This document shows, piece by piece, positions 1 through 8,830 of a stretch of 33,102 nucleotides of DNA; the first letter of the stretch is position 1; the number at the start of each line of letters is the position of its first letter. Origin of the DNA: a virus; the IMG/VR virus record IMGVR_UViG_3300044646_001371, positions 1 through 33,102 of that record; one strand, 5' to 3'. Position numbers and translations under genes: made by a program. The notes beneath the pieces are model-generated. The model was not told where the DNA came from. It was given only the letters and a program-made list of their open reading frames with translations, and did no database searches.

Positions 1-163
1 TGCAACATCTGCAATTACTGCAAGTTCATTAGTAACCGCATCATTTGATAACGGAACTCGTAACTTAACATTTACAAAGGGAGATGCAAGTACATTCGCA
101 GTTAACATACCTGATGTAAGCGGAAGTAGTGGTAACTTTGTAACTACATCTTCATTCAACGCA
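1..163. repeat. Terminal direct repeat, left copy (circular closure)
   Basis: These 163 bases recur at the right end of the window (32940-33102). The copies differ only at position 127 (T here, C at 33066). Both lie in the same reading frame of one gene, so joining the ends leaves the frame open. I read this as the overlap of a circular or circularly permuted genome of about 32,939 bp. A genuine repeat inside the repetitive fibre gene is the alternative. Confidence 0.85.
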
Positions 164-3100
164 TATACTGCATCTAATGACCAAAGAGTAAGTTCTTTGG
201 AAGCTAATAGTGCATCAGTTAATACATCTATATCTGCATTAAATACATTTACTCAATCTGCAGACCAAAGATTAGATTCTATCGAAGCAGTGAGTGGTAG
301 CTGGATAACTGAATCCGAAACAGGTTCATTCGCAACGACAGGTTCAAATACATTCACAGGTATTCAAATATTCACTTCGGAAATAACTGCAAGTAATACT
401 TTGGTTAATGGTGATTTGACTGTTTTTCCAAACACATCAGTTAAATTAAACGGAAACGTAGATATTCAGAACTACTTATATGTAGGTGCTGGACAAACTA
501 TGGGTTCGCCTACAGCCGCTATCACATGGTTAGGTAGTGGAAGTATAGATGGAACATTCTCTGCTTCAGTAGATGCTAGAATAAACGCAATTACTGGTAG
601 TGGAACTACAAATACAGGCTCATTATTAGTAACTGCATCAGCAGCAGGTTCAACTATTACATTTACAAAAGGAGATGCATCTACATTTAGTGTAAGTGTA
701 GATACTGGTAGTGCAGGAACAACAATATATGAAGTAGTATATACGGGTGAGAATATAACTAAAGGAGACCCATTATATATTTCGGGCTCACAAGGTGCTA
801 ACCCAATAGTATATAAAGCAGATGCAAGTAATCCGGCTAAAATGCCTGTAACATTTGTATCGGCTGAAACAATAGCAGCTGCAAGTACAACTGAAGCAAT
901 AGTATTAGGTTTAATCGAAGGAATTGATTTAACTGGCTATACTGCAGGACAAGAGATATATGTAGCAGAAGGTGGTGGATGGTCTACATCTAAACCATCA
1001 GGCAGTGCTTCAATTACACAATTATTAGGTGTAGTAACTAAAGGTGGTAATGGTGGAAAAGGATTGGTATTAAACCCAGGTCCTGCAACATTACCAGGTT
1101 TAGATAATGGATATATGTGGGTAGGTGGAGCAAACAATCAACCTACTGAAATAACTACTGCATCATTCGCAACAACAGGCTCAAACACCTTTACAGGTAA
1201 TCAAATAATTACTGGTAGTGTTTATATTAGTTCATCAGCGGCAGTAGATTTAAGAGTAGAAGGACAAATATTCGTTTCTTCATCTGCAACAGGTGGAACA
1301 ACTGCACCAAGGATTACAGTATCTGGCTCTGCAGGAGTAACTCGAATCAATAGAAATAATATTACTATTACTGATGCAACTGATGAGGGTGGTATGTTTC
1401 CATCAACATTATATACAAAAGATGCAGCAACTTTTGATGAAATTGGATTTACGGTAGACCCATCTGTATTCTCAATTAGTGGGTGGTCAACTGGCCCCGC
1501 AATATATGTTAACAATGATGCATTAGATACTTATCCTGCTGTAATTGGTTTCCAAAATAAGGCAAACTATACCGATGGTAGAGTAGCAGTATTAACTCCA
1601 TTAAGTGCAAGTGCAGGATTTACTGCATCACTACAAAATGGATATGCATGGGTTGGTAATTCATTAGGACAAAATACTCAAGTAGCAACCTCATCATTTG
1701 GTAGTACAATAGATACAGGTAGTTTCGCAACAACAGGCTCTAACCAATTCAATGGTAATCAGACTGTTAACGGATTTGTATCAGCATCTAATGGATTCTT
1801 TGCAAACGATAACACAACTACATTAACTGTTGGTGAAGGTTCTAACATTCGTTTTGTTAGTGGCTCAAGCTACTACAACGTACAATTAGTGCCAGGTGTT
1901 GGAGATATGGCATTTAGTAGAGATGGTGTAAGTAATGTTAAAACATTTACATTAGCAGGTGCTGCAGGTAACTCTACAACATTCCAAAACAATAGTGTTG
2001 AGATTCAAAGTAGTGTTCCATCATTTACTGTTAACGCAGCAACACAATCGTATAGCGGTAGTGGTAATATTGCATTTACTTCTAACAATTGGACTTTAAG
2101 TTCACTAACTTCTCAATTTGCAACAACTGCATCATTTATTGGAAGTGTTAGTGTTACTGGTCAAAGTGGTGGTGATGGTAGAGCAATAATGTTAGGACAT
2201 AGTGGCTCATTGGTATTAGCTAATAGTTCTATTACTAACACATACGCTTCATTAGCACATATAAGTTCATCAGCAGCAAACGCAAATACGAACTTAATAT
2301 TCAAATCAAATAACAATACAGCTGATACAATCATATCAAGCAGTGCAAACATATTCGTAAATCCATCAGCACCAACTTCAGGATTTAAAAGATATCTGAC
2401 TGGTGGTAATATTGCAATTGGAGGTAGTGGAGCAGGATTTCCACAAATATCAGGCTCTATGGCTTGGTCACCTACTATTGCAAATAACGTATTTGCTAAC
2501 TCTTCAACTCCTATAACATATAGAGGACCTGTTAGTGCATCAGCATCTACAATAAATAATAACTTATTCGCAGGTGGAACAATCAATTTAGGACAATCCG
2601 CAACAAATAACTTTGAGAGACAGCAGAACGCCTTAACTATGAATGGTAACATTTTAGGTGGAACTCTTAATGCAATTGCAGCTAAAACTCCATTATCTGC
2701 ATCATCAACTATTGGTAATAATGTTTTAGTTGGTTCGATGACACTTAATATGGATAGTTCATCGGTAAATGCAAATGGTAATATGATTAATGGTGGCCTT
2801 ACCATAAATAACTCATACTTACCAGGAACAATAAATTCGACTAGTGGATTCGTTGGATTCAATACGAGTAACGTAAATGGTGGACTAACGGCATATTTTT
2901 CAGGCTCCAATACATCATTTACAGGCACACCAAGAACTATAAGTAACATTTTAAACGCAGGAGGAGGAAACGTAATATCTGCATCATTTAATGGAGATAA
3001 CTCTTCAGTAAATAGTTTAGGTTTAATCGGACAAGGTCTATTAGCATATGGTAACCAAACAAGAGCAGCAGCTGCAACTGATGCAACTTGGGGTGGAGCA

Positions 3101-3814
3101 TTCGTAGGTAGATGGAACGCAATTAATGGTAATAGAGCATACACCGCTGATACTGTATTTGCAGTAGGTACGGGTACTGCTGAAGCAAGTAGAAAAACTG
3201 CTTTCTTAATCGATTCTGGCTCTAACACATTTGTAGAAGGAACATTAAATGTAAGTGGTAGCACTTCATTGACAGGTTCATTCAGAGCAAACATACCAAC
3301 TGCATCAGCAGAGAGCCAAGTAAACTTATTCAATTGGGCACCATTTGTGGGAGCAAATGGTACTACATATACATCAGCAAACTTCTCATTACAAGATTAC
3401 GCTTCATCTAATATAGACCAGCAATTTGTAATAGAATATGCTAACGCAGATTTCCAAAAGTACACCGGATTCGTAGTAGGACCTACAACAGCAGGTTCTA
3501 AATTACAATTCTCTGTAAATACGGGCATCGGTTATGATTTCGATGAGATATCATTAACTGATAATGGAAATAATACATCAACTGCTTTAATTAAATCGGA
3601 CACGAATATATTAAGAGGAGCTACACAAATAACAGGTAGTTTATCAGTATCAAGTTCGATTTCAGTTCAATCAGGCTCATATACTGGAAACGTAGTAACT
3701 AATATAACGCCTGTATCATCATCGTTACAACCTGTGTTAAACATAGTAACAATGACAAGTGCAGAGTACGCATTAATTACTCCGGATTCACAAACACTAT
3801 ATGTAATAGTATAA
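2..3814 (+). CDS. Tail fibre / receptor-binding structural protein, 3' part of a gene that crosses the contig junction
   Basis: The frame is open from base 2, so the TTG at 197 is an internal leucine. The true start is the ATG at 32617, giving about 1378 residues once the circle is closed. The protein is rich in Ser, Thr, Gly, Asn and Ala. A motif of the type SFATTGSNTFTGNQ recurs (near nt 325, 1165 and 1725), followed by short beta-strand-like segments such as SVSVTG, as in beta-helical phage fibres. A LVTAS...TFTKGDASTF block occurs near nt 35-100 and again near nt 630-705. The C-terminus (EYALITPDSQTLYVIV) resembles the tails of many phage fibre proteins. Assignment as a virion adhesin is from composition and context; no receptor is predictable. 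The adhesin gene follows after one base. Confidence 0.75.
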   Translation, partial: ATSAITASSLVTASFDNGTRNLTFTKGDASTFAVNIPDVSGSSGNFVTTSSFNAYTASNDQRVSSLEANSASVNTSISALNTFTQSADQRLDSIEAVSGSWITESETGSFATTGSNTFTGIQIFTSEITASNTLVNGDLTVFPNTSVKLNGNVDIQNYLYVGAGQTMGSPTAAITWLGSGSIDGTFSASVDARINAITGSGTTNTGSLLVTASAAGSTITFTKGDASTFSVSVDTGSAGTTIYEVVYTGENITKGDPLYISGSQGANPIVYKADASNPAKMPVTFVSAETIAAASTTEAIVLGLIEGIDLTGYTAGQEIYVAEGGGWSTSKPSGSASITQLLGVVTKGGNGGKGLVLNPGPATLPGLDNGYMWVGGANNQPTEITTASFATTGSNTFTGNQIITGSVYISSSAAVDLRVEGQIFVSSSATGGTTAPRITVSGSAGVTRINRNNITITDATDEGGMFPSTLYTKDAATFDEIGFTVDPSVFSISGWSTGPAIYVNNDALDTYPAVIGFQNKANYTDGRVAVLTPLSASAGFTASLQNGYAWVGNSLGQNTQVATSSFGSTIDTGSFATTGSNQFNGNQTVNGFVSASNGFFANDNTTTLTVGEGSNIRFVSGSSYYNVQLVPGVGDMAFSRDGVSNVKTFTLAGAAGNSTTFQNNSVEIQSSVPSFTVNAATQSYSGSGNIAFTSNNWTLSSLTSQFATTASFIGSVSVTGQSGGDGRAIMLGHSGSLVLANSSITNTYASLAHISSSAANANTNLIFKSNNNTADTIISSSANIFVNPSAPTSGFKRYLTGGNIAIGGSGAGFPQISGSMAWSPTIANNVFANSSTPITYRGPVSASASTINNNLFAGGTINLGQSATNNFERQQNALTMNGNILGGTLNAIAAKTPLSASSTIGNNVLVGSMTLNMDSSSVNANGNMINGGLTINNSYLPGTINSTSGFVGFNTSNVNGGLTAYFSGSNTSFTGTPRTISNILNAGGGNVISASFNGDNSSVNSLGLIGQGLLAYGNQTRAAAATDATWGGAFVGRWNAINGNRAYTADTVFAVGTGTAEASRKTAFLIDSGSNTFVEGTLNVSGSTSLTGSFRANIPTASAESQVNLFNWAPFVGANGTTYTSANFSLQDYASSNIDQQFVIEYANADFQKYTGFVVGPTTAGSKLQFSVNTGIGYDFDEISLTDNGNNTSTALIKSDTNILRGATQITGSLSVSSSISVQSGSYTGNVVTNITPVSSSLQPVLNIVTMTSAEYALITPDSQTLYVIV

Positions 3815-3815
3815 T

Positions 3816-5954
3816 ATGATAAAATTAGGAAATAGCGGGATATTATTAAAGGTAGGTAGCCAGGATGTGCAATCAGCATATCTTGGTTCTACTTTAGTTT
3901 ATTCTGCTTCCACAACAACAACGAGTACTACAACAACTACTACATCGACTACATCTACCACAACCACAACTGCAAATCCAATACCATCAGGTGCATACGC
4001 ATTCTATGATTTTGGAAATGTAACATCTTATCCAGGTTCAGGTAGTACTGTATTCGATATAAGTGGAAATAGTAATAATGGTACATTAGTAAACTCACCA
4101 ACATTTAGTTCAACTTTTGGTGGTGAATTAAGATTAGATAATGCTAGTTCTCAAAGAATAGATTATTCAGCATCATTCACACCTGATACATCTGTTGTTG
4201 TTATTTGGAAAAACGTAGATTCAACATTCTCAAAAGATACAGGTTTTCCAGATGCAACATTTGCATATGGTATTAAGTACGCACCATTAGCAGCAACTAA
4301 AGGATATACACCTATATTGATGAGTAATTTAGGTGTAGGTAATACATACTTTGATGCAGAAGTAACCGCAACTGATATTACACAATGGCATCAATGGGGA
4401 TGTGTTGTAACATCATCAGGAACAAGCTCAACTGCAACTAACTATTTAGATGGAAATGCTTCTTCTGCAACTGAAACTAAATCATTTGATAGAAGTGGAA
4501 CATCGGGTAGCGGAACTGCATATTTAGGATGGGATAGTGCAGTAGGTGATAGATATGCTAATGGATATTTAATGGCTTATTTACAATATAATAGAGCGTT
4601 AACTACATCTGAATTGAATAGTATATACACATATTATTCAGCTAGATTTGGTGGTGGTACAACAACTACTACAACTACTGCAGCACCGACTACAACGACA
4701 ACAACAACAACCGCAGCTCCAACAACGACTACGACTACAACAGCTGCACCGACAACAACAACCACAACTCTGGCTAACGCTTGTTACAACCAAACAACTG
4801 TTACCTTTACATCAGATGATAACGTAAACTTTAGGTTTGGTTATACTTCATGTGATGGTACTCAATCTACATTAGGTGGAAGTACTCTAACGCCGGGTTC
4901 ATTTACATTTGATAGTTCTTATTGTATAAGAGCTGGTGAAGTGGTTGCTGCACCTTTGGGTGAAGGTACTGTGGTAACTGGCGTATCGCAAACTAGTCAA
5001 TGTGGAACTTTCACAACAACCACAACGACTACAACTGCCGCACCTACTACAACGACTACAACTGCAGGACCGACTACAACAACAACTACAACTGCAGCAC
5101 CGACAACAACTACAACTACTTTAGCTAGTTTTACAGTTGAATATTATTTAGTTGCTGGCGGTGGCGGTGGAGGCCGTTTAGGTGGAGGCGGTGCCGGTGG
5201 CGGTATTGTTTCAGGCTCTGCTACAATTGTGCCAGGTGTAGTCTATTCATTAACAGAAGGTGCAGGTGGATATACAGCTCAAAGTGGTAGTGCAACTACC
5301 GCATTTGGAGTAACTGCAATAGGTGGAGCAGCTGGCGGTGGAACTAATGGAGCTGCTACATCGGGAATGGCTTATGGTGGAGGTGGTAGTGGTAATACAG
5401 ATACATCAATACAAACAGGCTCGATAGGAGTATATGGATATAATGGTGGTGATGGTAGCTTCGCATTAGATACAAATGGTGGTGGAGCAGGTGGAGCTGG
5501 TGATGGATTTGATGGAGTAAGCGGAAGTTCAGGTAATGGTGGAGTACCTCTTTATATACCATACTTAAATAATAATGTACAATTATATATGAGTGCATCT
5601 TCAGGTGGTGGTGGAGCAGCAACCTTAACATCAACCAGAGGAGAAGGTGGTACATTAGATAGTAGTACCGGATTAGGTAATGGAGGAGTTTATAATTCAG
5701 TTGGACAAGATGGGTTTTGGCCGGGCGGTGGAAGTGGTGGACATAGTTCTAATGCAACAACAATTAATAGATGGGGAGCAATGGGATATATACAATTTGT
5801 ATATGATGGACCAATAAAAACTAATCTAGCCATAACAGGTTCAGGTGCAATACAAAATTATAACTCATCTGTTGATAAGACTTATGTAAGATTGATTCCT
5901 CCAGTATCCCCAACAAATGGTAGTAGTTACACTTGGACACTACAATATGGATAA
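3816..5954 (+). CDS. Modular tail adhesin: anchor, LamG-like domain, Thr-rich linkers, Gly-rich C-terminus
   Basis: 712 residues. Residues 1-31 carry a short segment (VKVGSQDVQSAYLGSTLVY type) that I know as an N-terminal module of Bacteroidetes phage tail proteins. Thr-rich linkers at about 33-52, 282-318 and 400-435 separate the domains. Residues about 55-275 look like a LamG/concanavalin-type jelly roll (YAFYDFGN..., DISGNSNNGTL, LRLDNASSQ, LAYLQYNRALTTSELNSIY-like end), often carbohydrate binding. Residues about 320-398 form a small Cys-containing domain. Residues about 440-712 are extremely Gly-rich (LVAGGGGGGRLGGGGAGGG), like polyglycine receptor-binding tips. The gene starts one base after the fibre stop. 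A role in binding host glycans is inferred. Confidence 0.7.
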   Translation: MIKLGNSGILLKVGSQDVQSAYLGSTLVYSASTTTTSTTTTTTSTTSTTTTTANPIPSGAYAFYDFGNVTSYPGSGSTVFDISGNSNNGTLVNSPTFSSTFGGELRLDNASSQRIDYSASFTPDTSVVVIWKNVDSTFSKDTGFPDATFAYGIKYAPLAATKGYTPILMSNLGVGNTYFDAEVTATDITQWHQWGCVVTSSGTSSTATNYLDGNASSATETKSFDRSGTSGSGTAYLGWDSAVGDRYANGYLMAYLQYNRALTTSELNSIYTYYSARFGGGTTTTTTTAAPTTTTTTTTAAPTTTTTTTAAPTTTTTTLANACYNQTTVTFTSDDNVNFRFGYTSCDGTQSTLGGSTLTPGSFTFDSSYCIRAGEVVAAPLGEGTVVTGVSQTSQCGTFTTTTTTTTAAPTTTTTTAGPTTTTTTTAAPTTTTTTLASFTVEYYLVAGGGGGGRLGGGGAGGGIVSGSATIVPGVVYSLTEGAGGYTAQSGSATTAFGVTAIGGAAGGGTNGAATSGMAYGGGGSGNTDTSIQTGSIGVYGYNGGDGSFALDTNGGGAGGAGDGFDGVSGSSGNGGVPLYIPYLNNNVQLYMSASSGGGGAATLTSTRGEGGTLDSSTGLGNGGVYNSVGQDGFWPGGGSGGHSSNATTINRWGAMGYIQFVYDGPIKTNLAITGSGAIQNYNSSVDKTYVRLIPPVSPTNGSSYTWTLQYG
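3912..3971 (+). repeat. Thr-rich tract 1 (adhesin)
   Basis: Residues 33-52 are almost all Thr with a few Ser. The codons mix ACA, ACT, ACG and ACC rather than repeating one triplet. Confidence 0.9.
4659..4769 (+). repeat. Thr-rich tract 2 (adhesin), TTTTTTTAAP units
   Basis: 37 residues of Thr runs separated by AAP, linking the LamG-like domain to a small Cys-containing domain. Confidence 0.9.
5013..5120 (+). repeat. Thr-rich tract 3 (adhesin)
   Basis: 36 residues of Thr runs separated by AAP or AGP, leading into the Gly-rich C-terminal domain. Confidence 0.9.
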
Positions 5955-5988
5955 TTTATTAAAAAAATTACAACTTTTTAAATAACCA

Positions 5989-5998
5989 ATGTTAAATA
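5989..5998 (+). promoter_or_regulatory. TGTTAAA element before the scaffold gene
   Basis: ATGTTAAATA lies 19 bases before the start at 6018, with a CTTTTT run about 9 bases upstream. It belongs to a set of similar elements in gaps between gene groups; see the finding on this motif. Confidence 0.45.
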
Positions 5999-6017
5999 AC
6001 TAAATAACAAATTTATT

Positions 6018-6749
6018 ATGAACGCAAAACAAGTCCTAAATAAGATAATGACCCTTTTAAGTAAAGATGAAGTGGCATTCACTTATGCTAGATTAAAAGA
6101 TGGAACAATCGTAGAATCAGCTACATTCGATGTAGGTGAAGATTTGTTCGTAGTTTCAGAAGATGGAACTAAAACACCAGCTCCAGATGGCGAGCATGAG
6201 TTAGCACTTAAAGATTCAGAAGGTGAAGAAACTCTATTGAAAGTTATCACTAAAGACGGTAAAATCGTTGAAAGAGAGAACGTAGAATTAGAATTAGCAG
6301 ATGCTGAAACTAAAAAAGTAGAAGATTTACCACAAACTAATGTTGAAGAAGAAGCTAATATCGTTAAAGACATCAAATCTCCTGCATCTGATGATAAAGG
6401 TTTAAAACCATCTTCTATGATGGCTGAAGTAACTGAAGAAGTTAGTGAAGATATGCCTGAAACTGATGGTGAGCCAATGGATGATGAAATGCCATCTATT
6501 GAAATCGAATTGAAAGATATGATTGACAAATTATCATACAGAATCGAAGAGATGGAAAAGAAGATGATGGAAATGGAGAAAGTAAAAGAAGAAGTAGTAG
6601 ACAAAGAAGCAGACATTGAAGAAGAAATGGAATTACCTAAATTAGATGGTGCTCCTGTTGAAACTAAAATGAGTGCTGAAAAGACAGTTAAATTCGGTAA
6701 GAAAGTTGCAAATACGCAAGATAGATTCTTATCTAAACTTTATAAATAA
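6018..6749 (+). CDS. Capsid scaffold / assembly protein
   Basis: 243 residues, strongly acidic. Residues about 20-95 are beta-rich (DGTIVESATFDVGEDLFVV, EDGTKTPAPDGEHEL), a segment I associate with proteins encoded just before the capsid gene in Bacteroidetes phages. Residues about 155-205 are a charged, Met-rich coiled coil (RIEEMEKKMMEMEKVKEEV). A basic C-terminus (about 222-243, with KFGKKV and FLSKLYK) could bind the capsid protein, as scaffolds do. It lies 23 bases before the major capsid gene. Scaffold function is inferred from composition, coiled coil and position. Confidence 0.65.
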   Translation: MNAKQVLNKIMTLLSKDEVAFTYARLKDGTIVESATFDVGEDLFVVSEDGTKTPAPDGEHELALKDSEGEETLLKVITKDGKIVERENVELELADAETKKVEDLPQTNVEEEANIVKDIKSPASDDKGLKPSSMMAEVTEEVSEDMPETDGEPMDDEMPSIEIELKDMIDKLSYRIEEMEKKMMEMEKVKEEVVDKEADIEEEMELPKLDGAPVETKMSAEKTVKFGKKVANTQDRFLSKLYK

Positions 6750-6772
6750 AAATATTTTAAAAACAAGGTAAA

Positions 6773-7738
6773 ATGAAAAAATTACAAAAATTCGCAGAGC
6801 CTCAAATTACTTCTACCTACGCGGGTGAATTCGCAGGTCAGTATATTGCAGCAGCTCTTTTGTCAGCTAGAACGCTTGACAACAAATTAATCACAATCCA
6901 CCCTAACGTAAAATTCAAAGAAGTTTTACAAAAGGTAGCGGTTGATGGTATCGTACAAGACGCATCTTGTGACTTCGTAACTTCAGGTAGTGTAGTATTA
7001 TCTGAAAGAATTTTAGAACCAAAAGAATTACAAGTTAACTTACAATTATGTAAGCAAGAGTTCGTAGATAGCTGGGAAGCTTTACAATTAGGATATTCTG
7101 CATTTGATTCTATTCCTGCTAACTTCAACGATTTCTTAATTTCTTATGTAGGTGGTAAAGTAGCAGAAGCAACTGAACAATCTATTTGGAGAGGTACTAA
7201 CGTTAACGGTCAGTTCGAAGGTTTCCAAACTGAATTCTCTGCTTCTATCGCAGCAGGTGGAGCAACAGCAGTATTGGCAGCAAAGAGTGGCTCAGTAATC
7301 ATCTCTGGTTCTGTAACTTCAGCTAACGTATTAGACAAATTAAATTCAGTAGTAAACACTATCCCTGATACTGTTTATGGTAAGGAAGATGTATTGTTGT
7401 ATGTATCTACTGACGTAGCTAAAGCATATCAGCAAGCATTAGCAGGTGGTGCTATCGGTGCAAACGGATGGAACAACCAAATGAACGTTGGTGAAAAACC
7501 ATTCAACTTCAATGGTATCGAAATCGTATTATGTCCTGGTATGAGTGCTTCTAAAATCGTAGCAGCTCAAAAATCTAACTTATTCTTCGGTACAGGTTTA
7601 TTATCTGACCACAACGAAGTAAGAGTGTTAGACATGGCTAATTTAGATGGTTCTCAAAATTATAGAATCATAATGAGATACACTGCAGGTGTTCAGTTCG
7701 GTATCGGACAAGACATCGTTTACTACGGTGCATACTAA
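6773..7738 (+). CDS. Major capsid protein (HK97-like fold expected)
   Basis: 321 residues, with no signal peptide or membrane segment. The N-terminus (FAEPQITSTYAGEFAGQYI) and the run of alternating helices and strands with late segments such as LFFGTGLLSDHNEVRVLD and RIIMRYTAGVQFG fit a major capsid protein of Bacteroidetes phages. The gene sits right after the scaffold-like gene and is followed by a hairpin, as often seen for highly expressed capsid genes. Codon use is clean and the start ATG is preceded by an A-rich leader (AACAAGGTAAA). The fold assignment is from family resemblance and context. Confidence 0.8.
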   Translation: MKKLQKFAEPQITSTYAGEFAGQYIAAALLSARTLDNKLITIHPNVKFKEVLQKVAVDGIVQDASCDFVTSGSVVLSERILEPKELQVNLQLCKQEFVDSWEALQLGYSAFDSIPANFNDFLISYVGGKVAEATEQSIWRGTNVNGQFEGFQTEFSASIAAGGATAVLAAKSGSVIISGSVTSANVLDKLNSVVNTIPDTVYGKEDVLLYVSTDVAKAYQQALAGGAIGANGWNNQMNVGEKPFNFNGIEIVLCPGMSASKIVAAQKSNLFFGTGLLSDHNEVRVLDMANLDGSQNYRIIMRYTAGVQFGIGQDIVYYGAY

Positions 7739-7751
7739 TAAAAAAACTAAT

Positions 7752-7780
7752 GGGGTGGGATAATACTCACCCCTATTTTA
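7752..7780 (+). terminator. Terminator-like hairpin after the capsid gene
   Basis: GGGGTGGG (7752-7759) pairs with CTCACCCC (7766-7773) with one G-U pair and a 6-base loop, followed by TATTTT. The short T tract suggests partial termination. Confidence 0.65.
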
Positions 7781-7802
7781 AAAATTTTAAACAATAACAG
7801 AT

Positions 7803-8348
7803 ATGTCTTGTAATTTATCAGCTGGAAGAAACGAAGTTTGTAAAGATAGTATCGGCGGCTTGGCTGGCGTTTACTTCTTAAACTTTACGACTGGTTCTTT
7901 CACTAAAAACGGAGCTGGTGAAGTAACTGCATTCCCTTCAGGAAGTACAGTATACTATTACCAATTAAAAGGAACAAGTGCATATACTGAAACTGTTAAC
8001 TCATCTCGTGATAACGGAACAACTTTCTTTACGCAAGAATTAGTTCTTAATTTGAAAAAGTTAACAAACGAAATGACTACCCAATTAAAGCTTATGGCTT
8101 ATGGTAGACCTCAAATCGTTGTTCACACAATGAACGGAGATGCTTTATTAGTAGGTGAACAAGAGGGTGCAGATGTAACTGCAGGTACAATTCAGACAGG
8201 TGCAGCAATGGGTGACCTTTACGGATACTCAATTACTTTCACAGGTATGGAGAAGTTACCAGCGGCTTTCATTAGTGGCTCTACAACAGCAAATCCTTTC
8301 GCAGGATTGGGTGCAAATCCAACTGTTGTTTACGGAACTAATAGCTAA
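7803..8348 (+). CDS. Virion structural protein, candidate tail tube
   Basis: 181 residues. The N-terminus MSCNLSAGRNEVCKDSIGG is followed by beta strands, and the segment LLVGEQEGADVTAGTIQTG...GYSITFTGME resembles a family in Bacteroidetes prophages with the look of tail-tube subunits (two long beta hairpins, about 150-200 residues). It lies between two terminators, so it may form its own transcript, as expected for a protein needed in many copies. A capsid decoration protein is the alternative. The tail-tube call is an inference from size, strand pattern and abundance signals. Confidence 0.5.
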   Translation: MSCNLSAGRNEVCKDSIGGLAGVYFLNFTTGSFTKNGAGEVTAFPSGSTVYYYQLKGTSAYTETVNSSRDNGTTFFTQELVLNLKKLTNEMTTQLKLMAYGRPQIVVHTMNGDALLVGEQEGADVTAGTIQTGAAMGDLYGYSITFTGMEKLPAAFISGSTTANPFAGLGANPTVVYGTNS

Positions 8349-8375
8349 TCAGTATATTCACAAATATATTTAAAG

Positions 8376-8406
8376 ACCCTTTCAGAAATGGAAGGGTTTT
8401 TTATTT
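8376..8406 (+). terminator. Rho-independent terminator
   Basis: ACCCTTTC (8376-8383) pairs with GGAAGGGT (8390-8397) across a 6-base loop, followed directly by TTTTTATTT. This is one of the clearest terminators in the window and ends the capsid/tail-tube unit. Confidence 0.85.
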
Positions 8407-8429
8407 GCCAACTATTTTTACTTTTTAGG

Positions 8430-8439
8430 ATGTTAAATA
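8430..8439 (+). promoter_or_regulatory. TGTTAAA element between terminator and next gene
   Basis: ATGTTAAATA just downstream of the terminator at 8376, with ATTTTT about 10 bases upstream. Its place after a terminator is what a new promoter would need. Confidence 0.5.
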
Positions 8440-8466
8440 TAGAAGAACATAAACTATTACGAGATA

Positions 8467-8829
8467 ATGCTTACCTATTTTATATCAGGCAGTAACGGAT
8501 ACACAATTAGAACGAGTCAAACTACCTCTAATGCATTTACAATGTCATTACAAGATATGTTAACTCAAGTGAATTCTACTGCTTCAATCGTATCCCAATC
8601 ATACAACCAATGTGAAAGCATGGCTTCGTTTACTGCAAGTATAAGTGGAGCATATGTTGGGCAAGAGTTCAGAGCAACATTAACAAATGGTGTTTCTGAA
8701 TTATGGAATGGTAGTATTCAAATATTTGGTTCACAATCAGTATCTAAACCTGAATACATCAACCAAATACCAATCAACTCTGGCTCAATATCAGCGGATA
8801 GCAGTAACGAATATATTATAATGAACTAA
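8467..8829 (+). CDS. Small structural protein of unknown function, upstream of portal
   Basis: 120 residues, Ser/Thr/Asn-rich, predicted mainly beta (YTIRTSQTTSNAFTMSLQDML, GQEFRATLTNG, ELWNGSIQIFG) and ending in a short NEYIIMN tail. The look is of a small Ig-like or beta-sandwich virion protein. Similar short genes occur near connector genes in Bacteroidetes phages, but I cannot name the family. It ends one base before the portal start, so the two are probably translated together. Confidence 0.6.
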   Translation: MLTYFISGSNGYTIRTSQTTSNAFTMSLQDMLTQVNSTASIVSQSYNQCESMASFTASISGAYVGQEFRATLTNGVSELWNGSIQIFGSQSVSKPEYINQIPINSGSISADSSNEYIIMN

Positions 8830-8830
8830 T

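Noticed and set aside
197-199. TTG at 197 as start of the fibre gene
   Set aside because: The frame is open upstream to the window start and continues from the ATG at 32617 when the ends are joined.
2161-3333. 390-residue open frame on the minus strand inside the fibre gene
   Set aside because: It is antisense to a clear coding frame and arises because Ser/Thr/Ala/Asn-rich coding in AT-rich DNA seldom gives stops in reverse. Its composition is not protein-like (Pro/Leu/Ala strings) and no start context is seen.
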